Assembly (NCBI GenBank): GCA_003242885.1
Contig: QKMZ01000015.1
Coordinates: 736,214-800,213 of the forward strand
Source: Candidatus Melainabacteria bacterium
GTDB lineage: Bacteria; Cyanobacteriota; Vampirovibrionia; Obscuribacterales; Obscuribacteraceae
DNA: 64,000 bases
Reading direction: 5' to 3'
Shown: piece by piece, positions 53,634 through 61,404 of the stretch
Layout of the letters: each line of letters opens with the position of its first letter
Numbering within the stretch: the stretch's first letter is position 1
Notes under the pieces: generated by a model
The model's database searches: none
Told to the model about the DNA's origin: nothing
What the model saw: the letters and a program-made list of their open reading frames with translations, nothing else
Translations under genes and position numbers: made by a program

Positions 53634-55318
53634 ACATTGTATCGCTCGAATCTGGCAACAACGATGAGTCCCAAAAGCGTGGGGACCATCTTTACTTACA
53701 AATCGTTCGCTCTATAAAGGATGCGATTCGCTCCGGAAAATTGCCGCTCGAATCTCGCCTTCCGACCAACCGCGAATTAGCTTCACTTTTGAATATAGAT
53801 AGATCGACAGTTTCCCGAGCTTACTTAGAACTCAGTGAAGTCGGTCTTATAGAAAGCCACGTTGGACGCGGCACTTATGTGAAGTCTCTCGTTGAGGTTC
53901 CAAAAGCAGGCACTTTGGAAAACGGCGGATCTGGCGCTGGCTTGAGCGTTGGTTCGTCTGGCTCTGGCATGGGCTCAGTCGGTTCGTCGGGCTCATCCTC
54001 CTCAAACGTTTACAGACCGATGGTTTGGGCTGAGAAGTTTTCGCGCGCCAGTCAAACCGTCAACTCAATTGTTTCGCGCCAGGCTCCGGCATCCGGATTG
54101 CAAGACGACACAATCTCCTTTGGCGGCGGCATCCCAACCGAAGAGTTTTATCCAAGTTCGCACTTTCAGCGCATTGTGTCCGAGATGGTCGGACATGGCG
54201 ATGTCGATCGTATGTTTGCATACAGCCCGGCGGAAGGTGATGCAGAGCTTTGCAATGAAGTCATCAAATATCTTGCCGAGCAGTCTATGCAAGTTTTGCA
54301 TGACGAACTCCTGATCGTGAGCGGATCTCAACAAGGCATTGATTTGGTTTCTACGGCGCTGGTCGACGAAAACGACGTGGTAATCGTAGAAGACCCCAGC
54401 TATTTCTGGGCTATCTGTAATTTCCGCGCTCGCCACGCACGCTTGATAGGCGTGCCTGTGGATGAAGAAGGCATGCGCATGGATGTGCTTGAAACAGTGC
54501 TCAAGCGCCAGAAGGCGAAGCTTATTTACGTGATGCCGGCGTTCCAAAATCCCACTGGCGCCACAATGTCGCAGGCTCGACGCGAACAGCTTTTGGCATT
54601 GGCGCGCGAATATCAAGTACCCATCCTGGAAGACAATTTCGTCGGCGAACTGGTTTATGACGGTGATCGCCGAAAGCCGCTCAGAGCCGAGCCCGGTGCG
54701 CAAGATATAGTCATCCACCAGGGGACATTCTCGAAAGCGCTCTGCCCCGGACTTCGTCTCGGCTGGCTTGTGGCGCCGCAAGAAGTAATGACAAGACTGA
54801 GAGCAGCTAAGCGTTCAAGCGACTTGACCACCAACTCGATGGCACAGGTCGTACTGTGCAAATACTTGCAAGAAGGTCTGTACAAGGAACATTTAGAACA
54901 CGTGAGAGGCGCCTATAAACAGCGTCTCGAGGCGTTGGTCGAAGCGCTTGAAAAACACATCTCACCGATAACTTTCAATTCTGAAGGTCGTCACCGTGGA
55001 CCTCAACGCTTGACGTGGACGGTTCCGTACGGTGGTCTATTTGTCTGGGCGAAGCTGCCTGCGCGGCTTTCTGCTCGTGAGTTTCTCAACTATGCAGAGC
55101 GTGAAGGAGTGACTTTCTCTCCTGGCGAACTGTTTTTCGTTGGTGCAGATCAACCTGAATATCTGCGTCTGTGCTTTATCCAAACAGATGAAGACACGAT
55201 TAGAGAAGGCGTAAAACGTCTGGCGAAAGCACTTTCAGCGTTCTTCGCAGATGTTTTGCGGGCGCGCTCAAAAGAGAGCGCTTGGAGTAAGCGAGGAAAT
55301 GAAAGAGTACTAATTTAG
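53621..55318 (+). CDS. pdxR: MocR/PdxR-type GntR regulator with aminotransferase domain
   Basis: 565 residues. A GntR winged helix (about 22-86, LYLQIVRSIKDAIRSGKLPL, ASLLNIDRSTVSRAY) is joined by a Gly/Ser-rich linker (about 105-135) to a fold I aminotransferase domain. That domain has TISFGGGIPTEEFYP, FQNPTGATMS and K372 in TFSKALCPGLRLGW for PLP. MocR proteins sense PLP or related ligands. The neighbouring pdxS and pdxT make PLP, so this is most likely the PdxR-type regulator of that pathway. The name rests on context. Confidence 0.88.
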   Translation: MNWLDIVSLESGNNDESQKRGDHLYLQIVRSIKDAIRSGKLPLESRLPTNRELASLLNIDRSTVSRAYLELSEVGLIESHVGRGTYVKSLVEVPKAGTLENGGSGAGLSVGSSGSGMGSVGSSGSSSSNVYRPMVWAEKFSRASQTVNSIVSRQAPASGLQDDTISFGGGIPTEEFYPSSHFQRIVSEMVGHGDVDRMFAYSPAEGDAELCNEVIKYLAEQSMQVLHDELLIVSGSQQGIDLVSTALVDENDVVIVEDPSYFWAICNFRARHARLIGVPVDEEGMRMDVLETVLKRQKAKLIYVMPAFQNPTGATMSQARREQLLALAREYQVPILEDNFVGELVYDGDRRKPLRAEPGAQDIVIHQGTFSKALCPGLRLGWLVAPQEVMTRLRAAKRSSDLTTNSMAQVVLCKYLQEGLYKEHLEHVRGAYKQRLEALVEALEKHISPITFNSEGRHRGPQRLTWTVPYGGLFVWAKLPARLSAREFLNYAEREGVTFSPGELFFVGADQPEYLRLCFIQTDEDTIREGVKRLAKALSAFFADVLRARSKESAWSKRGNERVLI

Positions 55319-55339
55319 CGTAGGGTTTAGGCGCCTTCT

Positions 55340-55471
55340 GGGAGCGCCGGCGGCTCGCCGGCACCGGGTGGCAAGTACACCGCCCCTACACCGGAGGAAA
55401 GAAAACTTTTACAGCAGTAAGTTTAGTGGCGCATTGAATGCGCCTTCTGGGAGCGCCGGCGGCTCGCCGGC
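55340..55471. repeat. Two GCCGGCGGCTCGCCGGC palindromes
   Basis: Copies at 55340-55362 and 55449-55471, both with the leading CTGGGAGC and trailing ACCGG, between pdxR and pdxS. The segment between them contains a GCGC...GCGCC part copy and CCCCTACA. This looks like a local duplication of about 109 bases. Confidence 0.88.
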
Positions 55472-55541
55472 ACCGGAAATGTTGAGATAACAAAAGCGGA
55501 AATCTTGTGATACCGCGTATGGTGCAAAAAATCAGCAAATG

Positions 55542-55550
55542 CCAACCAAT
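55542..55550. promoter_or_regulatory. CCAACCAAT box before pdxS
   Basis: The complement of ATTGGTTGG, the same variant found in the pdxR box set, lies immediately upstream of the pdxS Shine-Dalgarno (GGCAGGAGG at 55552-55560). It links the pdxR operator motif to the pathway gene. A single box could also arise by chance. Confidence 0.4.
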
Positions 55551-55565
55551 AGGCAGGAGGAAAAA

Positions 55566-56483
55566 ATGGCAGTCGAGACTAAGGACAAGAAGGGCAGTGG
55601 CGTTCGTACCGGAAGCGAGAAGGTAAAGAAGGCCTTGCCTGCGATGCTCAAGGGTGGCGTCATCATGGACGTCATCAATGCTGAGCAAGCGAAGATTGCC
55701 GAAGCAGCAGGCGCAGTGGCGGTTATGGCGCTCGAGCGCGTCCCGGCGGACATTCGCGCCGAAGGCGGCGTTTCCCGCATGAGCGACCCAGAGCTGGTCT
55801 CCAAGATCATTGAATCAGTAAGCATTCCAGTTATGGCAAAAGCGCGAATCGGCCACTTTGTCGAAGCTCAAATTCTGCAATCGCTGGGCGTCGACTGCAT
55901 CGACGAAAGCGAAGTGCTGACGCCGGCTGACGAGGAATACCATATCGACAAGTCGAAGTTCGACATTCCTTTTGTATGCGGCGCACGCAACCTTGGTGAA
56001 GCTCTCCGTCGCATCGGCGAAGGCGCTGCCATGATCCGCACGAAGGGCGAAGCAGGTACGGGTGACGTTGTTGAAGCCGTCCGCCACGCTCGCAAGATTC
56101 TTGGCGAAATCCGCTCACTGTCTATCATGCCAAGGGAAGAGTTGATGACCTACGCTAAGCAGATCGGCGCTCCTTTCGAGCTGGTCTTGAAGGTTGCTGA
56201 AGAAGGCAAACTGCCTGTCGTCAACTTCGCTGCAGGCGGCATCGCAACACCGGCGGACGCTGCATTGATGATGCAAATCGGTGTTGAAGGCGTGTTCGTT
56301 GGTTCGGGCATCTTCAAGTCAGGTAATCCTGAAAAGCGCGCTCTGGCTATCGTTAAGGCGACTACCTTCTATCAAGATCCCGAAGTTTTGGCTGAAGTAA
56401 GCCGCAACTTGGGCGAACCGATGGTTGGAAGAACCGCAGCCAGCCTGGCTGCAACCGAAACACTAGCCACTCGCGGCTGGTAG
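55566..56483 (+). CDS. pdxS: Pyridoxal 5'-phosphate synthase subunit PdxS
   Basis: 305 residues from the ATG at 55566 with a strong Shine-Dalgarno; an ATG at 55539 lies upstream of it and is rejected. PdxS condenses ribose 5-phosphate, glyceraldehyde 3-phosphate and ammonia into PLP. D35 (GVIMDVINAEQA), K92 (PVMAKARIGHFVEAQ) and the second Lys in RTKGEAGTGD are the substrate-binding residues; NFAAGGIATPADAALMM and GVFVGSGIFKS bind phosphate. It works as a dodecamer with PdxT, encoded 211 bases downstream. Confidence 0.98.
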   Translation: MAVETKDKKGSGVRTGSEKVKKALPAMLKGGVIMDVINAEQAKIAEAAGAVAVMALERVPADIRAEGGVSRMSDPELVSKIIESVSIPVMAKARIGHFVEAQILQSLGVDCIDESEVLTPADEEYHIDKSKFDIPFVCGARNLGEALRRIGEGAAMIRTKGEAGTGDVVEAVRHARKILGEIRSLSIMPREELMTYAKQIGAPFELVLKVAEEGKLPVVNFAAGGIATPADAALMMQIGVEGVFVGSGIFKSGNPEKRALAIVKATTFYQDPEVLAEVSRNLGEPMVGRTAASLAATETLATRGW

Positions 56484-56496
56484 TTGTTAGGCGTGG

Positions 56497-56655
56497 GGGC
56501 GCATTGCATGCGCCCTCATCAGTTTGGTTGGCGCAAGCGCCTTCCAAACTGTAGGGGTGATGCATGGCATCGCCCCTACAAAAAACGGTTGACGCATAGC
56601 GTCGACCCTACAGTTAAAAGGCGCATGCAATTATAAGGCGCATGAAATGCGCCGC
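56497..56655. repeat. Palindrome cluster between pdxS and pdxT
   Basis: GGGCGCATTGCATGCGCC at 56497-56514, a GGCGCAAGCGCC hairpin near 56530-56541, GGTGATGCATGGCATCGCCC near 56556-56575 followed by CTACA, GTTGACGCATAGCGTCGAC at 56588-56606 followed by CCTACAG, and GGCGCATGAAATGCGCC at 56637-56653. Five different stems stand in 160 bases. Confidence 0.85.
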
Positions 56656-56694
56656 GACAGCGAAGACGATAGAAGGCGTAAGAGGTTACTCACC

Positions 56695-57432
56695 ATGGCA
56701 TCAACAATCGGAGTACTTTCACTGCAAGGCGATGTCGCTGAGCATTGCCGCTCAATAGAAGCACTTGGTCGCCGAGCTGTTCAAATCCGCTACGCGCGGC
56801 AATTAGACGGCGTCGACGGTTTGATCATTCCTGGCGGCGAGTCGACGACGATCGCAAAACTTACCGCTGACAATCCTGATGCAATTTTTGATCGCATTCG
56901 TGAGTTTATCGATGCCGGCAAGCCTGTCTACGGAACCTGCATGGGCTCTATCTTTCTGGCGAAGGAGATCGAAGGCTCCCAGCAAGGGCGCCTTGCTGCA
57001 ATGGATATAAAAGTACGTCGCAATGCCTTTGGTCCTCAGCGCTTTAGTTTCGAAACGACACTCAATATCCCAGTTTTGGGAGATGAGCCGTTGAACGCTA
57101 TCTTTATACGAGGTCCAGTAATTCTTTCAGCAGGCGAAGGTGTCGATGTGATGGCTCGTGTTGACGCCAACATTGGACGTTTGGGAAAAACTACCGGCAG
57201 CCTACCTGATGAAAGTACGCTCTATGACTCGTATATCGTCATGGCACGACAAAATAATTTGCTTGTATCGTCTTTCCATCCTGAATTGACCGACGATCAT
57301 CGCGTGCACAACTATTTCGTGCAGATGGTGGAATGTATTGAGCCTGCAAAGGTTTCAGCTGGATCTGAGAAAGAGGAAGGCTCAAAAACGGCTTCCCGTC
57401 TCGTAAACTCGATGGCACTAGCGTCGGTTTAG
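56695..57432 (+). CDS. pdxT: Pyridoxal 5'-phosphate synthase glutaminase subunit PdxT
   Basis: 245 residues from the ATG at 56695; a longer frame from 56647 would translate part of a palindrome. A class I glutaminase that feeds ammonia to PdxS. IGVLSLQGDVAEH, IPGGESTT, nucleophile C82 in GTCMGSIFLA (most members have GTCAG) and H194/E196 in SFHPELT form the active site. A Ser/Lys-rich tail of about 30 residues follows the domain. Confidence 0.96.
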   Translation: MASTIGVLSLQGDVAEHCRSIEALGRRAVQIRYARQLDGVDGLIIPGGESTTIAKLTADNPDAIFDRIREFIDAGKPVYGTCMGSIFLAKEIEGSQQGRLAAMDIKVRRNAFGPQRFSFETTLNIPVLGDEPLNAIFIRGPVILSAGEGVDVMARVDANIGRLGKTTGSLPDESTLYDSYIVMARQNNLLVSSFHPELTDDHRVHNYFVQMVECIEPAKVSAGSEKEEGSKTASRLVNSMALASV

Positions 57433-57464
57433 ATGTTGCTCTATTTCTGAAGAAGTCGGCGGGC

Positions 57465-57522
57465 TGTATGAATGCAGCACGTACAATTTCTGAAGAAGTC
57501 GGCGGGCGGCATTTATGCCGCC
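57465..57522. repeat. Two related palindromes after pdxT
   Basis: A weaker GGGCTGTATGAATGCAGC copy near 57462-57482 and GGCGGCATTTATGCCGCC at 57505-57522 followed by ACTACAG. Both are preceded by the same TTTCTGAAGAAGTCGGCGGG, so this is a short tandem duplication. Confidence 0.8.
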
Positions 57523-57546
57523 ACTACAGCGAAGCAAGGGCGTGAG

Positions 57547-57837
57547 TTATTTCACCTTCTTTTGAAGGTAGCTGACAGTCTCTTCCAGAACAGACAGTCT
57601 TTCGAGTAAATCTGGAGATTGTGTGATCGCTTTCTCCAGTTCCACTCTTTCTTCGACCCATTGGCGCAACATCCTTCCGGCTGGAATTACCTTCTCATCG
57701 GCCATTGAAAGGATTGTTAGAATCAACTCCGGATCTGCTCTAAATTGCAAAACTCCACGCTTTGCTACGCGTTGACGCGCGTCCTTTCGCAGTTCTTCAT
57801 GCGCCCTTTTTAGTTCTTCTGGACCTAATTTAGCCAT
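57547..57837 (-). CDS. Antitoxin-like protein of a BrnTA-type pair
   Basis: 96 residues from the ATG at 57837, which has GAAGAGGA upstream; the open frame extends to 57909. A basic helical N-terminus (LKRAHEELRKDARQRVAKR) precedes GVLQFRADPELILTILSMADEK. This short strand plus helix is suggestive of a ribbon-helix-helix antitoxin, and a coiled coil ends the protein. It lies downstream of the toxin-like gene, the order found in brnTA. Probably neutralises the toxin and represses the promoter. Confidence 0.55.
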   Translation of the reverse strand: MAKLGPEELKRAHEELRKDARQRVAKRGVLQFRADPELILTILSMADEKVIPAGRMLRQWVEERVELEKAITQSPDLLERLSVLEETVSYLQKKVK

Positions 57838-57898
57838 CTTTCCATTCCTCTTCAAAGCGTTTTCTGAACTTTGGCGAAACATTTTGTGCATGAAAGAC

Positions 57899-58102
57899 TT
57901 AGACAGCATCTGACTCTACGTAGCGTAATCCAATCTCCAAGAGTCTCTCTTGAAGAGTATATCCAACAAGCATCTCGCAAGTCTCGTCTCCTTCTTCAAT
58001 AAGGAAGAAGCTGATCATCGATCCGTCGAATACTTCATCGATCATCTCGGTTGTTATGCCGTGACGATTGAGACTTTCCCAGTTGTAACCTCGGATTTTC
58101 AC
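57899..58102 (-). CDS. BrnT-like toxin
   Basis: 67 residues from a GTG. LNRHGITTEMIDEVFDGS, then two strands (ISFFLIEEGDETCEMLVGYT) and LLEIGLRYVESD, have the layout of BrnT-type RelE-fold RNases (HGI..EEV.., then YVR-like end). It is shorter than usual BrnT (about 90) and lacks a clear catalytic set, so activity is uncertain. A palindromic operator lies 17 bases upstream. Confidence 0.5.
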   Translation of the reverse strand: MKIRGYNWESLNRHGITTEMIDEVFDGSMISFFLIEEGDETCEMLVGYTLQERLLEIGLRYVESDAV

Positions 58103-58118
58103 GGCTCATACCCTAAGT

Positions 58119-58151
58119 GTACTACAAAAATGTAGTACAAAATTGTAGTAC
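58119..58151. promoter_or_regulatory. Operator of the toxin-antitoxin pair
   Basis: GTACTACA at 58119-58126 and TGTAGTAC at 58131-58138 form a perfect inverted repeat. A third TGTAGTAC follows at 58144-58151, exactly 13 bases further. The position just upstream of the toxin gene and the three half sites fit autorepression by a ribbon-helix-helix antitoxin. Confidence 0.75.
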
Positions 58152-58163
58152 AAGCAAATTAGC

Positions 58164-58853
58164 TTACCGCTTGCGGGTCAGGTTAATGAACCAGGCTTGG
58201 AGAAAGGATTCGCGGATCGCGAGGAATACTGGCGTCCTGTTTGTTCCGCTTCGGGTCGCATTGTCGTACAACTGCGTGACCAGATTTGCGTAGGTCAGAA
58301 TTTCGTGCCCGTACCTGCGGTTTAGCTCCATTCCGATTTTGGCTTTTGCGTCATCTTTCGCCTCTTCCAGCGTTTTTCCCTGACCGATGAAAGTTTCGTC
58401 CAGTAACTCTTGCGCTTGTCGCTGTGCGGTTTTCTCTGCGTTGCCATAGATCTCTTCGTAGATTTGGCGATGCCCGTCCTCATGTTCACGCAATCTTCGG
58501 TTGACGGTGTCAGGCAACCAAAAGGTAATTGGCAAGGTGAGGCGCACTGCCAGTCTTGTTACCTTGAAGGTGTGCGAGTAAATATCGCCAGAACGCCGAC
58601 TGGCTACGGTTTGCAGACCAATGTCTACGAAATAGTCGTAGCTGCAATGCGTTGTGGCAGCTTCCCTTCCTTTAATAGGTACTTCCGGACCTGGGTTGGC
58701 ATGATCGAAAGTCCTGGTTTGTACCACTGGTGGCTCTTTTGTGACGCTGACCGGTTCGGACGAAACCGCCAGTGCCACCCCTGCTGGACCAAAAAAAGGT
58801 GAGCCCAGCAACGCAGTCGCAATCAGGGTTTTCAATTTTTGGACAACAATCAT
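58164..58853 (-). CDS. Secreted protein with HExGH motif (DUF922-like)
   Basis: 229 residues with a signal peptide (LIATALLGSPFFGPAGVALA to about 29). H124-E-D-G-H128 follows FWLPDTVNRRLRE, and QIYEEIYGNAEKTAQRQAQ follows it. The same order WLP...HExGHxxIxxxIY is found in the lipoprotein at 21341-22165, so the two are homologous. A zinc-dependent peptidase is suggested by the motif only. It is here a single gene beside the toxin-antitoxin pair. Confidence 0.7.
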   Translation of the reverse strand: MIVVQKLKTLIATALLGSPFFGPAGVALAVSSEPVSVTKEPPVVQTRTFDHANPGPEVPIKGREAATTHCSYDYFVDIGLQTVASRRSGDIYSHTFKVTRLAVRLTLPITFWLPDTVNRRLREHEDGHRQIYEEIYGNAEKTAQRQAQELLDETFIGQGKTLEEAKDDAKAKIGMELNRRYGHEILTYANLVTQLYDNATRSGTNRTPVFLAIRESFLQAWFINLTRKR

Positions 58854-58998
58854 GGGAGATTTACTAAGAACTAAGTAATTCTACGCATTCCCAACTCCGG
58901 CTGACAACCTTATCATCCTCTAAGAAGTCGCAGTTGCGATCTTCAAACGGGTGGAGTTGCCACCTGCTAGCTGTCTATCCTCCAAGGATTGTCGTCGC

Positions 58999-60492
58999 AT
59001 GTCACACGAAATACATCCTTCATCAGATCCTGCAATCATGAATAACATATCCAGTGAAAACGCTGCGCTGAGCAATGCTGCTGTCAGCGCTAAATCGCCT
59101 GCTCGCGACAATCAAAAGAAGCCGGAAGTTTCGGTTTCGTTGAGCCAACCGCTCAAACGCCCTGTCACCGAAGAACACGACGTTGCCGTTTTGACGGCGC
59201 AAGCGTCTGCTGCTCCGGTTGTTATCGTTGTCGGCAATAGAACGCCCGACCGCGCTGAATTGGCGAAAGAGGAAATGACGCGTGCATTGCAGGCTGCAGA
59301 GTTATCCGTAAAACCATTTTTGCTCCATCGCGAGTTGAAAGCCGCACGGGCTGAACTCGCAAAAGCACCGGGTTCTGAAGAAGCCCAACAAAAGGTCTCG
59401 AAGCTGGCTGGCGAATTACAAAAGATGGGTCAGGGCAAATATGCTCAAACGACCAAAGCAATTCATACATTTGCGACTGCTGTCGTGAATTACCTGGATT
59501 GCGAGACCGATGAATCCGTAAAGACTAGTTGTCTGGCTGATTCGGTCAAGAAAATCGAGAACCTGATGTGTGGGCCGGACAACCTATATAAAGGTATACC
59601 GAACAAGACGCCGGATATTCCGCGATTTGCCGATTCGTCCATGACAAGCCTCGCCCGACTTGAACAGTTGGAACTCCACATGCGCGAAAAGATCTCCAAA
59701 ATGGATGGAGACCAGGCGCAGCGCATCAAAAAGGTAGAGGGAATTCCTGTACTGGTAAATCTCCTCAATCGCACAAGTGTCCCTGCGACGCGGTTTTCGG
59801 AAGATGCGGTTTTCTTCTTCAATCAAGAAGGTATTCTTGTCGATGGAATCGCAATCAGGCAGGATGCTGATTTCGATCAGTCCAATCTCGATAAAGTTAT
59901 GGAAAAGGCTATCACCATATGTGGTGCGTGTGTTGTTCGTCCAGAACGCACAGAAGCGGGCGAAATGATTGCCCTGCCTGACAGAGCGAATTTTAAAATG
60001 TCGCGCCCGGTAATTGCACGCCGGATCGACAAAGTGTTTGGAAAAGTACCTGATGATTTGACGGTCGGCACCATGTTCGACCTCGCCAATGATGCGTTTG
60101 CGGTGTTTTTCCGCGAAGACGGAACCTTGATCATGGATCATGGTACCGAGTTGCCCAAACCTGTAGATATCGTGCGCCTCAGAAAAGCCGGAGTCGGTCC
60201 GGAGGGTGGCGGTTTCCACAGATTTATCGACGAGAATATCGCCGGTATGGCAGTAATCATGAAAAAGTACACTCCAGACGGAAAACCCCTGCAGATAAGG
60301 GGCACTAACGGACTTATCGCTAAAGAAGTAGTTGAAGTTGTTGGAAAAGTGCCATCACGGATGGTGCTCTCCCCCACCGGACAATCTCAAGAGATCCCAC
60401 TCGTTAAGCCTGGCACGTCGTATGGCAATTTGCTGAAGACTTTCCGCGAGCGCAACAGGTTGGTTCATCAACAAAAGAAACACAACACATAA
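58999..60492 (+). CDS. Hypothetical protein
   Basis: 497 residues from the ATG at 58999; a GTG at 58951 is in frame. No signal peptide. The first 100 residues are Ser/Ala-rich and disordered, followed by a helical segment (AELAKEEMTRALQAAELSVK). Two strand-rich modules follow that resemble each other (DAVFFFNQEGILVDG and DAFAVFFREDGTLIMDHG). I do not recognise the family. Confidence 0.65.
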   Translation: MSHEIHPSSDPAIMNNISSENAALSNAAVSAKSPARDNQKKPEVSVSLSQPLKRPVTEEHDVAVLTAQASAAPVVIVVGNRTPDRAELAKEEMTRALQAAELSVKPFLLHRELKAARAELAKAPGSEEAQQKVSKLAGELQKMGQGKYAQTTKAIHTFATAVVNYLDCETDESVKTSCLADSVKKIENLMCGPDNLYKGIPNKTPDIPRFADSSMTSLARLEQLELHMREKISKMDGDQAQRIKKVEGIPVLVNLLNRTSVPATRFSEDAVFFFNQEGILVDGIAIRQDADFDQSNLDKVMEKAITICGACVVRPERTEAGEMIALPDRANFKMSRPVIARRIDKVFGKVPDDLTVGTMFDLANDAFAVFFREDGTLIMDHGTELPKPVDIVRLRKAGVGPEGGGFHRFIDENIAGMAVIMKKYTPDGKPLQIRGTNGLIAKEVVEVVGKVPSRMVLSPTGQSQEIPLVKPGTSYGNLLKTFRERNRLVHQQKKHNT

Positions 60493-60564
60493 GTGAGGTT
60501 TTTAGAGGCGCCTGGAAATCTATAAAGGTGCGTCAAACAAAGAACTATTAGGCATCCGGCAGTA

Positions 60565-60757
60565 GTTGGCGGGATTAGATTTAAAAACTGAATCTGATCA
60601 ACTCCATTGGTGGATAACGCTCCGGACCCGAAAGCAGCCCAGACAGTTCAAGCAATTTCTACACGATAGAGTTGACTCTGCGGAGCTGGGCAGGTATCCC
60701 ACACAACCAAAAGACCATCAAAGAGGAAGCGCAAGCTTCCTTCTCTTTTTGTTTTGG
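60565..60757 (+). ncRNA. Candidate structured RNA ending in an intrinsic terminator
   Basis: Helices read by eye: GATTAGATT (60573-60581) with AATCTGATC (60591-60599); GTGGATA (60610-60616) with TATCCCAC (60695-60702, one bulge); GCTCCG (60619-60624) with CGGAGC (60681-60686); AGTTCAA (60645-60651) with TTGACT (60672-60677, one bulge). An alternative pairing GCCCAG (60637-60642) with CTGGGC (60686-60691) would make a pseudoknot. A terminator at 60725-60750 ends it. The class is not recognised. Confidence 0.45.
60725..60755 (+). terminator. Intrinsic terminator
   Basis: GGAAGC (60725-60730), loop GCAA, GCTTCC (60735-60740), then TTCTCTTTTTGTTTT. It lies 230 bases beyond the previous gene, so it more likely ends a separate short transcript. 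Confidence 0.75.
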
Positions 60758-61278
60758 TAGTCTCTCTTCCTACCGTGGTTGCCTCTTGACTGCCTGCTCG
60801 CAGTCATTTGCATATAAAAGGTACGTGCGTTATCCGAAGGTAACATACTAACCCCCTAACCTAAATCGTTCTCTGTCTTACATAGCGACTTTTTTTTGAC
60901 ATGCCTTTTTTGTATGAGATTGGTGACATCGACCGTCTCTAGACCCCCGGATTTGCAAGAGGGAGCGGATATTTCTCTTGTGTCAATTGTCGTCTAAACA
61001 TTACGGAAAACTCGGATAACCACAGTGGTACTCGTGTATATGCGTTGTGTCCGGTGTTGTGAATTAGGAATGTTTACATGCGATGTTTTTAATAAGTCGT
61101 GTTTTCGTTGCGGGCTGAATTGAGGAAAAAATCGCCAGTTCTATGGTTACCGCGCTGAAAGGCTGGAAAAAACACCGCATTTTTATTCGAGGTATGCGGG
61201 AACCCCCGATATACATCCCTCACTTTCGATGTTAACCTCCACGAAAGCAAGGGAGTCTCGCAACCAGAAGTAAACAGC

Positions 61279-61375
61279 CCGTTAGCGGAGCTGTTTTCTC
61301 CATCTACTTAGCAATCGCTGAGGGAGAAATAGCAGCTAACGGCGCAGACGTAGTTCGCACGAACTGCGGTTTTTT
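61279..61375 (+). promoter_or_regulatory. Structured 5' leader with terminator-like hairpin
   Basis: CCGTTAGC (61279-61286) pairs with GCTAACGG (61335-61342) and encloses TTTCTCC (61295-61301) pairing with GGAGAAA (61323-61329). Next comes a CGCAG...CTGCG hairpin (61343-61368) with inner AGTTC/GAACT, followed by GTTTTTTG. The adhesin Shine-Dalgarno AGGAGA is at 61389. This is the usual order of an attenuator or riboswitch, but no known class matches. Confidence 0.5.
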
Positions 61376-61404
61376 GTCGTCCAAATCCAGGAGAACGTAC
61401 TCAT

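Larger units (their letters stand above)
60493..61404. other. Long non-coding region, 912 bp
   Basis: No credible gene. It contains a candidate structured RNA with terminator (60565-60757), AT-rich stretches with several T-runs, a TTGACA at 60896-60901 without a good -10, and a structured leader (61279-61375) before the adhesin gene. The length is unusual for this dense segment. Confidence 0.6.

Noticed and set aside
60530..60760. tRNA, SRP RNA or RNase P RNA
   Set aside because: No cloverleaf, no SRP tetraloop segment and no RNase P signature segments could be matched by eye.
61180..61404. c-di-GMP (GEMM) or ydaO riboswitch
   Set aside because: The conserved GGGCAAA/GCAAAGCC segments of c-di-GMP-I and the ydaO core are not visible; left as an unclassified structured leader.
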